From contig NZ_FOBV01000002.1 of the NCBI RefSeq assembly GCF_900109935.1, positions 248,001 through 312,000 of the forward strand: a DNA stretch of 64,000 nucleotides. Reading direction: 5' to 3'. This document shows positions 1 to 8,536 of the stretch, piece by piece; position 1 is the first letter of the stretch, and each line of letters opens with the position of its first letter. This DNA is from Chryseobacterium taichungense. Lineage in GTDB: Bacteria; Bacteroidota; Bacteroidia; Flavobacteriales; Weeksellaceae. Both the position numbers and the translations under genes were made by a program. The notes under the pieces are model-generated. The model searched no databases, was not told the origin of the DNA, and saw nothing but the letters and a program-made list of their open reading frames with translations.

Positions 1-1
1 A

Positions 2-184
2 GGTGATATAATTTTTGATAAGCCTTTTGTTTCTCCTGACTTTTTATTTAATGAAATCATTATCTGGAAGATAGGTAATTATCTCTTGCTGCCGAGTGAA
101 TATAATGAATTTATGAAGCATATTAAAAATGAGATGGGTACAGAACCTAATCCAAATAGTGATATAAGAACAGAAATGAATTAA
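2..184 (+). CDS. C-terminal end of an unknown protein (partial)
   Basis: The window opens inside an open frame that runs without stop to TAA at 182-184; 60 residues are visible. The tail is hydrophilic, with a short hydrophobic stretch (WKIGNYLLL) and an Asn/Pro-rich end. I recognise no family. The next gene starts 21 bases downstream on the same strand, so the two may be co-transcribed. The pairing of an unknown protein with a small acidic partner would fit many things, including toxin/immunity pairs, but nothing in the visible part shows this. Confidence 0.6.
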   Translation, partial: GDIIFDKPFVSPDFLFNEIIIWKIGNYLLLPSEYNEFMKHIKNEMGTEPNPNSDIRTEMN

Positions 185-205
185 AAACCTTTATAAACTA
201 ATCTC

Positions 206-583
206 ATGAGTATTATTAGACGTAACAAAAAAAGAAACTCTGCAAATACCCTTTACGATGCGTATAAAGCAGTTGAAGACCTTTACGATTACAAGGAAGG
301 TTATAAGTTATCAAAAGGAATTTTCGATATATCCAATGAAGAAGACTGTAAGTGGCTATTGGAAATCATCTTAAATGAGCAATCAAGCCTATACTGTGAA
401 TTTCAGTATTGGCATCTTAAAAGAGTAGAAGGCAGTACTTTCATGCTTTACTGTACAGATGAAGAAGGAAATGTCCTTACAGAAATCAATGATATTTCCA
501 TCAATTTTTTCTTTGATGATCTATTCTTGTTAGTCAAGAAAAATCTTCTATGCCTGCCTATTGAATCCAAAATGTACGCATAG
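206..583 (+). CDS. Small unknown protein (125 aa)
   Basis: The frame is complete, starts at ATG, and encodes a basic first 12 residues (MSIIRRNKKRNS) followed by an acidic, aromatic-rich body with no signal peptide or membrane helix. Patterns such as CKWLLEIIL and INFFFDDLFLLV suggest a compact alpha/beta cytoplasmic protein. It lies 21 bases after the preceding partial gene and is followed by a hairpin terminator at 611-650, which supports its being the last gene of a transcript. I do not recognise the family. The size and composition resemble small immunity-type proteins, but that is only a resemblance. Confidence 0.6.
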   Translation: MSIIRRNKKRNSANTLYDAYKAVEDLYDYKEGYKLSKGIFDISNEEDCKWLLEIILNEQSSLYCEFQYWHLKRVEGSTFMLYCTDEEGNVLTEINDISINFFFDDLFLLVKKNLLCLPIESKMYA

Positions 584-610
584 AAAATCTATCATATATT
601 AATATTTTTG

Positions 611-656
611 GTTAAGTGCTGATTCAGATTTATTGAATAAAGCACTTAACTTTTCA
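611..656 (+). terminator. Hairpin terminator after the 206-583 gene
   Basis: The arms GTTAAGTGCT (611-620) and AGCACTTAAC (641-650) are perfectly complementary around a 20-base AT-rich loop, and TTTTCATTT follows. The site lies 28 bases after the stop of the plus-strand gene and about 55 bases before the end of the converging minus-strand hydrolase gene, so it may serve both directions. The T-run is interrupted, so efficiency is uncertain. Confidence 0.55.
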
Positions 657-705
657 TTTGTATCAGCCGAAAAATAGCCTGCAATAATTGTTATTGCTCA
701 ACAGT

Positions 706-1395
706 TTATTTCAGATTAGTATTAATAAAATCCGCCAGCATTTTGGTATTCCCGCCATAATGGTGATCTCCGGGGATATGTTTCATCTGATAATTATTTT
801 TAAGGGTGATTTTTTGATAAGGAAAATGAGCATATTCAAAATCGCTTAGAACGACCATTACCGGTACTTGCGTTATTTTGTTAATCTCAGGAATTACAGG
901 TAAGCTTCCTTTCGGTTCCTGCCCGAAATATTCCTCAAGATGTATTTTGAAATCATTACTTTTTGAAGGACCAATGATAAAAATTTTCTGAACTTTATTC
1001 TTTAAATCGTCAGAAAATCTGTTGTACACAAACGGGGTTACATCAGCTCCAAACGAAAATCCCACAATTATAACATGCTGGTTTTTTCTTCCTTTCAGCT
1101 GTTCGTTGATGTATTTCTCAATATCAGAAGAAGTCTGTTGCGGCGTTTTTTTATTCCAGAAGTACGTTTTCGTATTTAAAGCAAAAACATCGTAACCGAA
1201 ATGATGCAGATTTTCTCCAAAATTCTTTGAGAAGGTATTAAAGCCGGCATCTCCGCTGATATAAAAAATAATAGGTTTATCAGAATGATTATTCCATTGA
1301 GTAATTTTAAAATCACTTTCAGAGCTGCATCCTAATGTGGCCAGGCTTATTGATAAACAGATAATGCTGACGATTAATTTAGAAATTTGTTTCAC
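706..1395 (-). CDS. AcvB/VirJ-like alpha/beta hydrolase, putative lysyl-phosphatidylglycerol hydrolase
   Basis: This 229-residue exported protein has the VirJ/AcvB plan: an N-terminal signal with Cys23 as a possible lipidation site, SGDAGF near 48-52, the nucleophile elbow GFSFGAD (112-118, Ser114), and a C-terminal PGDHHYGG (208-215) carrying the likely catalytic His. In Agrobacterium and Rhizobium, AcvB/AtvA is periplasmic and hydrolyses lysyl-phosphatidylglycerol made by LpiA/MprF. Here the start overlaps the stop of an mprF-like gene by 4 bases (ATGA), so the two are translationally coupled. This is the same pairing as the rhizobial lpiA-atvA operon and strongly suggests the same substrate. 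Only the single domain is present, as in VirJ, not the two-domain AcvB form. Substrate specificity is inferred from context. Confidence 0.82.
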   Translation of the reverse strand: MKQISKLIVSIICLSISLATLGCSSESDFKITQWNNHSDKPIIFYISGDAGFNTFSKNFGENLHHFGYDVFALNTKTYFWNKKTPQQTSSDIEKYINEQLKGRKNQHVIIVGFSFGADVTPFVYNRFSDDLKNKVQKIFIIGPSKSNDFKIHLEEYFGQEPKGSLPVIPEINKITQVPVMVVLSDFEYAHFPYQKITLKNNYQMKHIPGDHHYGGNTKMLADFINTNLK

Positions 1396-3968
1396 GGTTT
1401 CATTATTTTATTTAAAACGGCAGGTAGCTGGAGTAAATCTAAATCATTATCATATACCAGATATTTGTTTTCCCACAGGTCGGCATATTTTTCCTTAAAA
1501 TTTCTCAAAGTTTGATAATGTTTAAAGCTTCCCACTCTGTGATAAGCAAATTTTAATATTTCTTCAGCGGTGTTGTTAGGTTCTTCCATTCCGGCCATAG
1601 GGGTCATTCCCATATTGATAAACTTCAAATTTTTACTTTTAGAATATTCAACGAGTTTTATGATCAGGGCATCCGTGCATCCATTAGGCGCATTCTCAGT
1701 TTTTCTGAGCATGTCATAACTGCACTCATCCGGTGCACAGAACGGAATAATATTAAGAAAGGCAACACAATTCCCTTCCGGATCGGAAATCGTTATCAGG
1801 TCCTGATTTCTGATGACTTCACGCTCAAACATTCCTTCGGCAAAGACAATTTCTTTTTTGTCGAACTCTTTCAGCCATTCCGTAGAAACATGTTCTACCT
1901 GATCCAATGTTTTTTCTTCCTGTGGAGCATATTTGATTTCTGTTGAATATCCTGATTTCTGAAGCGCATTTATTCCGTTTCTTAAAGACTTTCTTTCTTT
2001 TCCCGTAAGGCTGAAATTTTCAGCATCCAGAATAGCATCCTGGCCGATAAAGAGTTTTTGCTTATGAAGCGGATCAAAATAGATTAAGCTGCTTTCTCCG
2101 ACACGATAATAAGAGGTTTTGAGGCCGTGATTACTGCAGTAATGTTCAAACTCCAGAATAAGATTCGTTTTATTATTCTCTGCACAAACAGGATCTTCCA
2201 GCACTACTGCAAATCCGTTGGCCGTTCGGTAAGACAAAAAGCCCTCCCTCATTTCCGTGAAAAAAAACTGTTTATCCCAGGTCAGTTTAAAATAATCTAA
2301 AGAAGAAATTCCGTACTCTTTTACCAGATTTTCTGCATCAGTATGATTTTGTGCATCATATTGTTTCTTATAAGTATTTGTTCTGTAAAATGAAAAAATG
2401 AGAACCAGCCAGGAAATAACGCCCAGAATATAATTAAGCTGCTGAAAATCTTTTGCAAAACCCGTTTTGGGAATCAGCCCGGAATCTTTAAATAAAAGGA
2501 AAGTGTGTAAGGTATAATATAGAGATTGTTCTTTTGTAAAATCTATTCCGAAATGTGTTTTACTGATAAAATAAAATGCCAGATAATTAAAAATGAAGAT
2601 GGCCACAAAAATACCTGCAAACCATCCGAACCCACGCTGAAGTGAAAGTCTGTTTGTTGTGAAAGTGTATTCTTTTCTGCTGTATATCAGCAATCCGAGC
2701 GTAAAAAGTGCAAACAATGCTTCCTCATAATCCAATGCTTTGGCGATATTGAAAACAATTGAAGTAATGGAAAGAATCACCGCAAAGTACCAAGCTCTTT
2801 TTGTCCCCTTAAAAAGATTGGCGGAAGTCACCAATAATAAAACTCCTGCCATCAGTGTAAGCATTTTTGAAAGATGAATAAAATCTAATGATAAATAATT
2901 TTTCACAAGATTTAATCGGTTGGCCAATGCGGGCGTGATGACAGAGAGAATATTAATCACGCCCAGCAGAAAGATCATGATAACAGGCAAAAGTCGGGCA
3001 AACAACTTTCTGCCACCCCATAGAAATGCTGCTATTCCAAAAACAAGTGGAAGCCAGAATTCAAAAAACCGGTAAAGAAGCGTGATCCCCAATCCTTCTG
3101 CATGCTGATACCCGAAAACGGAAAGGATATAGGTAAGTGAAAATTCCACAGCACCCAATCCTCGTAGAAAAGGAGATACAATCATTAGTAATACAGAAAT
3201 TACATATGAAATTGCAGCCGCAGAAAAAGAATCTTTTACCCCGAATGCATACATGGCAATCAAAAGGTGAAAGACTCCGCAAAATTCTATGATAACCGAT
3301 ACCGCAACGGTATACCAGAAATTTCTCTTATCAACGTCACTGCTGAAAATTTCTTCAGATGAACTGATGACTTTAGGAAATCTTTTTTCAGCAAAACGAT
3401 ACAAACGGTTTTTTTTTCTAAATGAAACAAATGCACCATATGCTAAAAGAAGAATACTTACTAAGATGATGATCCCAACCCAGCTGTTACCAAAGTTTTT
3501 GTGAATTGAGAACGCATAAAAGAGTAGAGGTATCCCCACAATGACTACCGTCAGAAGACCTACAAAGCCATAGATGGCACTGGCCTGGTGAACTTTAGAA
3601 GATTTGTATCCGAGAATTCTTATATTTCTGGGAAGATAAGCGAGTGAACTGACACCGCCGGCAGGAAGAAAAACACTCAGGAAATTACGTTTCAGGAATA
3701 AACCAATCGCATCAGAAATCCGGATATCGAGATCAACGCTCCTGAAACTCGTCACATACATTAATCCCTGAAGAAAAATATAGATCAGAGATAAAAATAT
3801 TCCTGCGAGAATCCAGGTTGGATCAGAGTTTTTCAGCTGCGGGCCAATTGAGGCAAGTTCGTGCCTTTCACTTCTGAAAAAAACGAAAGCCAGAAGAAGT
3901 ACGACAACAGCGAGAATCTCTTTCCAGCGGATTTGTTTAAATACGCCTGATATTTTGTGAGTTTTCAT
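1392..3968 (-). CDS. mprF: MprF-like lysylphosphatidylglycerol synthetase/flippase
   Basis: At 858 residues this matches full-length MprF. The N-terminal half is an array of membrane helices of the LPG flippase type (about residues 1-320), followed by more helices up to about 540. The C-terminal cytosolic part (about 550-855) is a DUF2156/GNAT-like aminoacyl-phosphatidylglycerol synthase domain, with the conserved-looking stretch FINMGMTPMAGM near its end. The family transfers Lys (or Ala) from aminoacyl-tRNA to phosphatidylglycerol and flips the product, lowering surface negative charge and raising resistance to cationic peptides. It is first in a two-gene minus-strand operon with the AcvB/VirJ-like hydrolase, which overlaps its stop by 4 bases. 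The amino acid transferred cannot be read from the sequence. Confidence 0.88.
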   Translation of the reverse strand: MKTHKISGVFKQIRWKEILAVVVLLLAFVFFRSERHELASIGPQLKNSDPTWILAGIFLSLIYIFLQGLMYVTSFRSVDLDIRISDAIGLFLKRNFLSVFLPAGGVSSLAYLPRNIRILGYKSSKVHQASAIYGFVGLLTVVIVGIPLLFYAFSIHKNFGNSWVGIIILVSILLLAYGAFVSFRKKNRLYRFAEKRFPKVISSSEEIFSSDVDKRNFWYTVAVSVIIEFCGVFHLLIAMYAFGVKDSFSAAAISYVISVLLMIVSPFLRGLGAVEFSLTYILSVFGYQHAEGLGITLLYRFFEFWLPLVFGIAAFLWGGRKLFARLLPVIMIFLLGVINILSVITPALANRLNLVKNYLSLDFIHLSKMLTLMAGVLLLVTSANLFKGTKRAWYFAVILSITSIVFNIAKALDYEEALFALFTLGLLIYSRKEYTFTTNRLSLQRGFGWFAGIFVAIFIFNYLAFYFISKTHFGIDFTKEQSLYYTLHTFLLFKDSGLIPKTGFAKDFQQLNYILGVISWLVLIFSFYRTNTYKKQYDAQNHTDAENLVKEYGISSLDYFKLTWDKQFFFTEMREGFLSYRTANGFAVVLEDPVCAENNKTNLILEFEHYCSNHGLKTSYYRVGESSLIYFDPLHKQKLFIGQDAILDAENFSLTGKERKSLRNGINALQKSGYSTEIKYAPQEEKTLDQVEHVSTEWLKEFDKKEIVFAEGMFEREVIRNQDLITISDPEGNCVAFLNIIPFCAPDECSYDMLRKTENAPNGCTDALIIKLVEYSKSKNLKFINMGMTPMAGMEEPNNTAEEILKFAYHRVGSFKHYQTLRNFKEKYADLWENKYLVYDNDLDLLQLPAVLNKIMKP

Positions 3969-4286
3969 ACCAGTCAGTTTGGGTTAGCTTTTATCAAAAG
4001 TAATTAAAAAGTTCTGTATTAAATATGAAAAGACCACTAAATATTTAAAAAATCTAAACTACCTTTCGGTAAAATTTATCAATAATAAAAAGTGTATAAA
4101 ATCTAATTAAATCTTAAATAAATCCATTTTGTCTTAAATAAAAATCAATTTTATATTGATTCTAATAAGGATTTAATGATTCCATGTTTTTATAAAATAA
4201 ACAATTTTTTGACCATTATTTTTTTCATCATGAGCATTTACGTAATTTTATTCTCTGTATAACAGAATTTATATAATATCATTACA
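3969..4286. other. Divergent intergenic region between mprF and gnd
   Basis: This 318-base AT-rich gap separates two divergent operons and must hold both promoters. On the minus strand a TACTTTTG (complement of 3995-4002) fits the Bacteroidota -7 consensus TAnnTTTG, 26 bases upstream of the mprF ATG, but no TTG lies at the expected -33 distance. I found no TAnnTTTG match for gnd. Short repeats of the type AATCTTAAATAAA / TGTCTTAAATAAA occur at about 4110-4145. No gene is visible. Confidence 0.4.
3995..4002 (-). promoter_or_regulatory. Possible -7 element of the mprF operon
   Basis: On the minus strand this reads TACTTTTG, a match to TAnnTTTG, the -7 box of the primary sigma factor in Flavobacteriia. 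It lies 26 bases upstream of the mprF start codon. The -33 TTG is not evident, so the call rests on one element only. Confidence 0.35.
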
Positions 4287-5705
4287 ATGGAAGGATATAA
4301 TTACGGGATGATCGGCCTCGGAGTGATGGGGAGAAATCTTCTCTACAATATTGCTGATAACGGATTCTCTATAGCGGGTTTTGACCTCGATGAAGAGAAA
4401 GTGAATCAACTGCATAGCAATGCCACTTCAGAAATGAAAATCAAAGGCACAGGCTCGCTGGAAGAATTTGTGGCCGCTCTCGAAACGCCAAGAAAAATCA
4501 TACTTATGGTGCCTGCGGGAAAACCGGTGGATGCCGTTTTGGATAACATTTCACCACTTTTAAGCAAAGGAGATATCGTTATTGATGCCGGGAATTCTTA
4601 TTTCCAGGATACCAACAGACGTATTGCCGATATGGCATCTAAAAATCTTCATTTTATGGGAATTGGCGTTTCAGGCGGAGAAAAAGGAGCCAGAACAGGC
4701 CCTAGTATCATGCCCGGCGGAGATGCTGAAGCATTTAGCCTCCTTAAGCCTATGCTTGAAGCTATTTCTGCGAAAGTGGATGGCGAACCATGTACCGCTT
4801 ATATGGGAAAAGGATCAGCCGGAAATTATGTGAAAATGGTTCACAACGGTATCGAATATGCCATTATGCAGCTGATCAGCGAAGCTTACGATCTTCTTAA
4901 AAGAGGAGCCAGCCTCAATAATGATGAGCTCTACGAAGTCTTTAAAGACTGGAATAACGGTGAGATGAACTCTTTCCTTATTGAAATCACCAGAGATATA
5001 TTTAAACAGAAAGATACTTTGACAGATCATGATCTTTTGGATCAGATTTTAGACAAAGCCGGTGCAAAAGGAACAGGAAAATGGACCTCCGAGCAGGCAA
5101 TGGAAATAGGGGTTTCTATTCCGACCATTGATATTGCGGTAACATCAAGGATTTTATCTGCCTATAAAGAAGAAAGAATTCTGGCTTCAGAAATATATGC
5201 TGAAAAAGAAATCACAAGTCCGGAAGACAAAGAATTGTTTATCCGTGAAGTGGGAGATGCGCTTTATCTTGCGACACTCATCAGCTATGCACAAGGCTTG
5301 GCTTTACTGATCAAAGCTTCTGAAGAATATCAGTTTGAAATCCCTTTAAAAGATGTTGTGAAAATCTGGAGAGGCGGATGCATCATCCGTTCTTTACTAT
5401 TAGAGAAATTCTATGCCGCTTACACAGAAAACCCGGGCCTTACCAACATCTTACTTGATAAAGAAATTTCTTCGTTGGTAAAATCAAAAATAAACGCATT
5501 ACGAAAAACATCATCATTTGCTGTATTAAACGGAATTCCAAGTCTCGGATTACAGACGGCTTTAGGATATTTTGATGCTTATACCACAAAATCGCTTCCG
5601 GTAAATCTTATCCAGGCACAAAGAGATTATTTCGGGGCACACACGTATCAGAGAATCGACAGGGAAGGTGTTTTCCACACGTCATGGAACAGTACAAATC
5701 AATAA
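4287..5705 (+). CDS. gnd: 6-phosphogluconate dehydrogenase, decarboxylating
   Basis: The protein oxidatively decarboxylates 6-phosphogluconate to ribulose-5-phosphate with reduction of NADP+. Its 472 residues are the usual length of the long Gnd form. The N-terminal Rossmann motif GLGVMGRNL (10-18) and the family signature VSGGEKGARTGPSIMPGG (around 128-145) are both present, followed by KMVHNGIEYAIMQ with the catalytic Lys and the substrate-binding region, then the all-helical dimerisation domain. It is the first gene of gnd-zwf-pgl, so the three oxidative pentose phosphate enzymes are made together. The stop at 5703-5705 is 11 bases before the preferred zwf start. Confidence 0.96.
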   Translation: MEGYNYGMIGLGVMGRNLLYNIADNGFSIAGFDLDEEKVNQLHSNATSEMKIKGTGSLEEFVAALETPRKIILMVPAGKPVDAVLDNISPLLSKGDIVIDAGNSYFQDTNRRIADMASKNLHFMGIGVSGGEKGARTGPSIMPGGDAEAFSLLKPMLEAISAKVDGEPCTAYMGKGSAGNYVKMVHNGIEYAIMQLISEAYDLLKRGASLNNDELYEVFKDWNNGEMNSFLIEITRDIFKQKDTLTDHDLLDQILDKAGAKGTGKWTSEQAMEIGVSIPTIDIAVTSRILSAYKEERILASEIYAEKEITSPEDKELFIREVGDALYLATLISYAQGLALLIKASEEYQFEIPLKDVVKIWRGGCIIRSLLLEKFYAAYTENPGLTNILLDKEISSLVKSKINALRKTSSFAVLNGIPSLGLQTALGYFDAYTTKSLPVNLIQAQRDYFGAHTYQRIDREGVFHTSWNSTNQ

Positions 5706-5716
5706 ATTTCGGAAAA

Positions 5717-7198
5717 ATGAATGACAATAAAAGCCTGAGACCTACTACCATTATTATTTTTGGGGCAACAGGCGACCTGGCAAAAAGAAAACTTTTTCCG
5801 GCATTTTATAATTTATATATCGACGGAAGAATGCCCAAAGGATTTAATATCCTTGCTTTAGGAAGGGCAGAAAATAAGGATGAAGATTTTAAAAGCTATG
5901 TAAAAGAAAATCTGGAGAGCTTTTCAAGGAAGAAGCTTACCCAGGAAGACTGGGCAGGCTTTCAGGCGCACATTACCTATTTCAGACATCAGCTGGACGA
6001 AGAGAATTCCTACAAAGAGTTGCAGCAAAAGCTGAATGACTTCGATAAGATCTACGGTACAAGAGCAAACCGTTTGTTCTATCTTTCTATTGGTCCTAAT
6101 TTTATTTCTACGATCTCTAATCATATTAAAAGCAGCTCGCTCGCATCTGATCCTAAAAAAGACCGTATCATTATCGAAAAACCGTTTGGACATGATAAGC
6201 AGTCTGCCATTGAGCTGAATAGTCTTCTTTCCGAAACATTTGAAGAAGAGCAGATCTACCGTATCGATCATTATTTAGGCAAAGAAACCGTACAGAATAT
6301 TTTGGCTTTCAGATTTGGAAATTCCATTTTCGAACCGCTTTGGGATTCTAAGCACATCGAATCTGTACAGATTACCGTTGCCGAAGAAGTCGGGGTAGAG
6401 ACAAGAGGAAGTTTCTATGAACAGACCGGAGCTCTCCGTGATATGATCCAGAACCATTTGCTCCAGATTCTGTGCATGGTAGCCATGGAACCGCCTGCAT
6501 CTCTCGAATCCGGTGAAATCCGTGACCGTAAAGTGGATGTCCTGAAGTCGATCCGAAGAATTCCTGCAGATAAAGTTGACCATTATGCCGTACGCGGACA
6601 ATATGGAAAAAATGTTGTGAACGGAGTAGAAACAAAAGGTTACCGCCAGGAAAACGGTATTGCACCAGACTCCAACACAGAAACTTTCGCGGCGGTAAAG
6701 TTTTATCTCGATAATGAGCGCTGGCAGGGAGTTCCTTTCTACGTTCGTACCGGGAAAAAAATGAAAGAGAAACATTCTTATATTACCATACAGTTTAAAC
6801 CGTTACCGCATTCTACTTTTTCAGATACGCCCCATCTTTTATCGGCCAACAGGCTTATCATTAATATCCAGCCATTAATGGATATCAGATTACAGTTTAT
6901 GGCTAAAAAACCTGGACTTTCACTGGCGCTTGAACCGGTAGAAATGATTTTCGACTATTTCGTATGTCAGGAAGATACTCCTGAAGCCTATGAAACCTTG
7001 CTGCTGGATGCGCTTTTGGGTGATTTAACCTTATTTATGCGTTCCGATCAGGTAGAGGAAGCCTGGGATGTGGTAAAAACAATTCAGGAAGCCTGGGAAA
7101 ACAATAAAGATGCTTCTTTCCCGAATTACAAGGCAGGAAGCTGGGGTCCGGACGAAAGCTTTGCACTGGTAGAAAGACAGGGCGACAGCTGGTGGTAA
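5717..7198 (+). CDS. zwf: Glucose-6-phosphate 1-dehydrogenase
   Basis: The enzyme oxidises glucose-6-phosphate to 6-phosphogluconolactone, giving NADPH. With the start at 5717 it has 493 residues, the normal length. The NADP-binding motif GATGD (16-20, followed by LAKRK) and the active-site signature RIDHYLGKE (182-190) are intact, and KPFG (155-158) is present. An upstream in-frame ATG at 5684 would overlap gnd by 22 bases. I prefer 5717 because the sequence MNDNK followed by the conserved PTTIIIFGATGD is the usual N-terminus and it avoids the overlap. It sits between gnd and pgl in one operon. Confidence 0.96.
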   Translation: MNDNKSLRPTTIIIFGATGDLAKRKLFPAFYNLYIDGRMPKGFNILALGRAENKDEDFKSYVKENLESFSRKKLTQEDWAGFQAHITYFRHQLDEENSYKELQQKLNDFDKIYGTRANRLFYLSIGPNFISTISNHIKSSSLASDPKKDRIIIEKPFGHDKQSAIELNSLLSETFEEEQIYRIDHYLGKETVQNILAFRFGNSIFEPLWDSKHIESVQITVAEEVGVETRGSFYEQTGALRDMIQNHLLQILCMVAMEPPASLESGEIRDRKVDVLKSIRRIPADKVDHYAVRGQYGKNVVNGVETKGYRQENGIAPDSNTETFAAVKFYLDNERWQGVPFYVRTGKKMKEKHSYITIQFKPLPHSTFSDTPHLLSANRLIINIQPLMDIRLQFMAKKPGLSLALEPVEMIFDYFVCQEDTPEAYETLLLDALLGDLTLFMRSDQVEEAWDVVKTIQEAWENNKDASFPNYKAGSWGPDESFALVERQGDSWW

Positions 7199-7224
7199 AA
7201 TAGTATTAATGTAAAGAACTGAAA

Positions 7225-7938
7225 ATGAATATCACAGTATTTGATGATTTAGATAAATTATATACAGCGGCAGCAGAAACTTTTGTTGAGCTTTCAGAAA
7301 AATCAATACAGAAAAAAGGCCAATTTGCAGTAGCGCTGAGTGGAGGTTCTTCTCCTAAAGCTATTTTTAAATTGCTTTCAACAGATGAATACGCCGGAAG
7401 AATCGATTGGAGCAAGATCTACTTCTTTTGGGTCGATGAACGATGGGTTCCGTTAAACGATGAAAAAAGCAATGCGAAAATGACTTTTGAAACATTGCTC
7501 GACAAAGTGCCGGTAAACAGAGATCACGTATTTCCAATGTATAAGGAAAATGTTCTTCCCGAAGACTTTGCAAAAGAATATGAAGGTCAGATTCGCAAAG
7601 TGCTGGGAGATAATGGTGTTTTTGATTTCATCCTTCTGGGAATGGGAGACGATGGTCACACCGCATCATTGTTTCCGGGTGAGGAAATCCTTAATGAAAA
7701 AGACAAATGGGTAGATGCCTATTACCTGAAACCCCAGGAAATGTTCAGAATTACACTCACAGCGCCGATCATTAATAAGGCTGAAAATATACTTACCGTT
7801 GCCTTCGGTGAAACCAAAAGAAATGCTCTGAATGAAATCCTGAACGGAGCCTACAACCCGGAGTTATATCCAATGCAGCTTATTGAGAAGAAGGAAAACT
7901 TCAGATTTTTTACCGATCATAAAGCGATGGGAAATTAA
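7225..7938 (+). CDS. pgl: 6-phosphogluconolactonase
   Basis: This 237-residue protein belongs to the DevB/Pgl family (glucosamine-6-phosphate isomerase fold) and hydrolyses 6-phosphogluconolactone to 6-phosphogluconate. Diagnostic motifs are VALSGGSSPK (36-45), FFWVDERWVP (67-76) and LGMGDDGHTASLFPG (138-152), which carries the catalytic His in GDDGHTAS. It starts 26 bases after zwf and is the last gene of gnd-zwf-pgl; a strong terminator hairpin begins 25 bases after its stop. Confidence 0.95.
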   Translation: MNITVFDDLDKLYTAAAETFVELSEKSIQKKGQFAVALSGGSSPKAIFKLLSTDEYAGRIDWSKIYFFWVDERWVPLNDEKSNAKMTFETLLDKVPVNRDHVFPMYKENVLPEDFAKEYEGQIRKVLGDNGVFDFILLGMGDDGHTASLFPGEEILNEKDKWVDAYYLKPQEMFRITLTAPIINKAENILTVAFGETKRNALNEILNGAYNPELYPMQLIEKKENFRFFTDHKAMGN

Positions 7939-7960
7939 TAGATAATTTAAAATATAATGA

Positions 7961-8281
7961 ATAAGGCTGTCCTAAAAGTTTGGGCAGCCTCTTTTTTTTA
8001 CGCCTGAAAATTTAACAAGTAATTTTTTATGCTCCGGAGGAGCAATATCTGTGTAGTAAAAAAAAACAATAGAATATCACAAGCACGCCGTAGGTGTGCT
8101 ATTATAAGATAGAACTCCTCTGGAGTTCCGGTACAATATGCTGATATTGATCTACACAGATATTGCTCCTCGGGAGCAAATCCTACGCTATGCTATAAAA
8201 TCATTATTTAAAATCCTAACTGTCAGATGAAGTCGTGGCTGTAACAAAAAAGGACTATACAAACTTTTAGGACCGCCTTAT
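7961..8281. mobile_element. 321-bp MITE-like element with nested inverted repeats
   Basis: The ends are 22-base inverted repeats matching at 21 of 22 positions (7961-7982, ATAAGGCTGTCCTAAAAG..., and the complement of 8260-8281). Inside lies a second inverted pair of 26 bases, matching at 25 of 26 (8031-8056 and 8152-8177), each beginning GCTCC(G/C)GAGGAGC followed by AATATCTG and GTGTAG. Between these are smaller palindromes (CACGCCGTAGGTGTG, GAACTCCTCTGGAGTTC). There is no coding capacity. The element fills the gap between the convergent genes pgl and the 8289-8519 gene. The inner palindrome recurs at 52957. A clear target-site duplication is not visible, so it may be a compound REP structure and not a transposon. 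Confidence 0.6.
7964..7999 (+). terminator. Rho-independent terminator after pgl
   Basis: AGGCTGTCC (7964-7972) pairs with GGGCAGCCT (7982-7990), with one G-T wobble and a 9-base loop, and is followed by C and eight T. The hairpin overlaps the left terminal repeat of the 7961-8281 element, so the element end supplies the terminator for gnd-zwf-pgl. Confidence 0.75.
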
Positions 8282-8288
8282 TTTATTT

Positions 8289-8519
8289 TTATTCTGAAAA
8301 ACCGTTATCCGGTTCGTCCACGATTTTGATATAACTATTTTTTAATAAATCAGTGGGGTAAATATGCTGATCGCCATTGGCACTCTTAACAACAATAGCC
8401 GGTTGTTCATCATTTAAGCATCTATCGATCTGCTGTTGCATTTCTTGTAGTTTGCCTGGCTCTACAGGTAAATGATACTCTCCGGTAAAATGTTTGATAA
8501 CAATGATTTTATTGCCCAT
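8289..8519 (-). CDS. Small unknown protein (76 aa)
   Basis: The frame starts at ATG and encodes a cytoplasmic protein with no signal or membrane segment and an acidic C-terminus. The middle, VVKSANGDQHIYPTDLLKNSYIKI, looks like a small beta-rich fold. It begins 17 bases downstream of the 8537-8920 gene on the same strand and is probably co-transcribed with it. The stop lies 7 bases from the end of the inverted-repeat element. I do not recognise the family. Confidence 0.55.
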   Translation of the reverse strand: MGNKIIVIKHFTGEYHLPVEPGKLQEMQQQIDRCLNDEQPAIVVKSANGDQHIYPTDLLKNSYIKIVDEPDNGFSE

Positions 8520-8536
8520 GCGCTTTATTTTTTTGG

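Noticed and set aside
5684..5716. Earlier zwf start overlapping gnd by 22 bases
   Set aside because: The conserved protein begins at the 5717 ATG; the extra 11 residues have no family support.
6275..6775. 166-codon frame opposite zwf
   Set aside because: It is the antisense of a well conserved gene and its protein has no sensible features.
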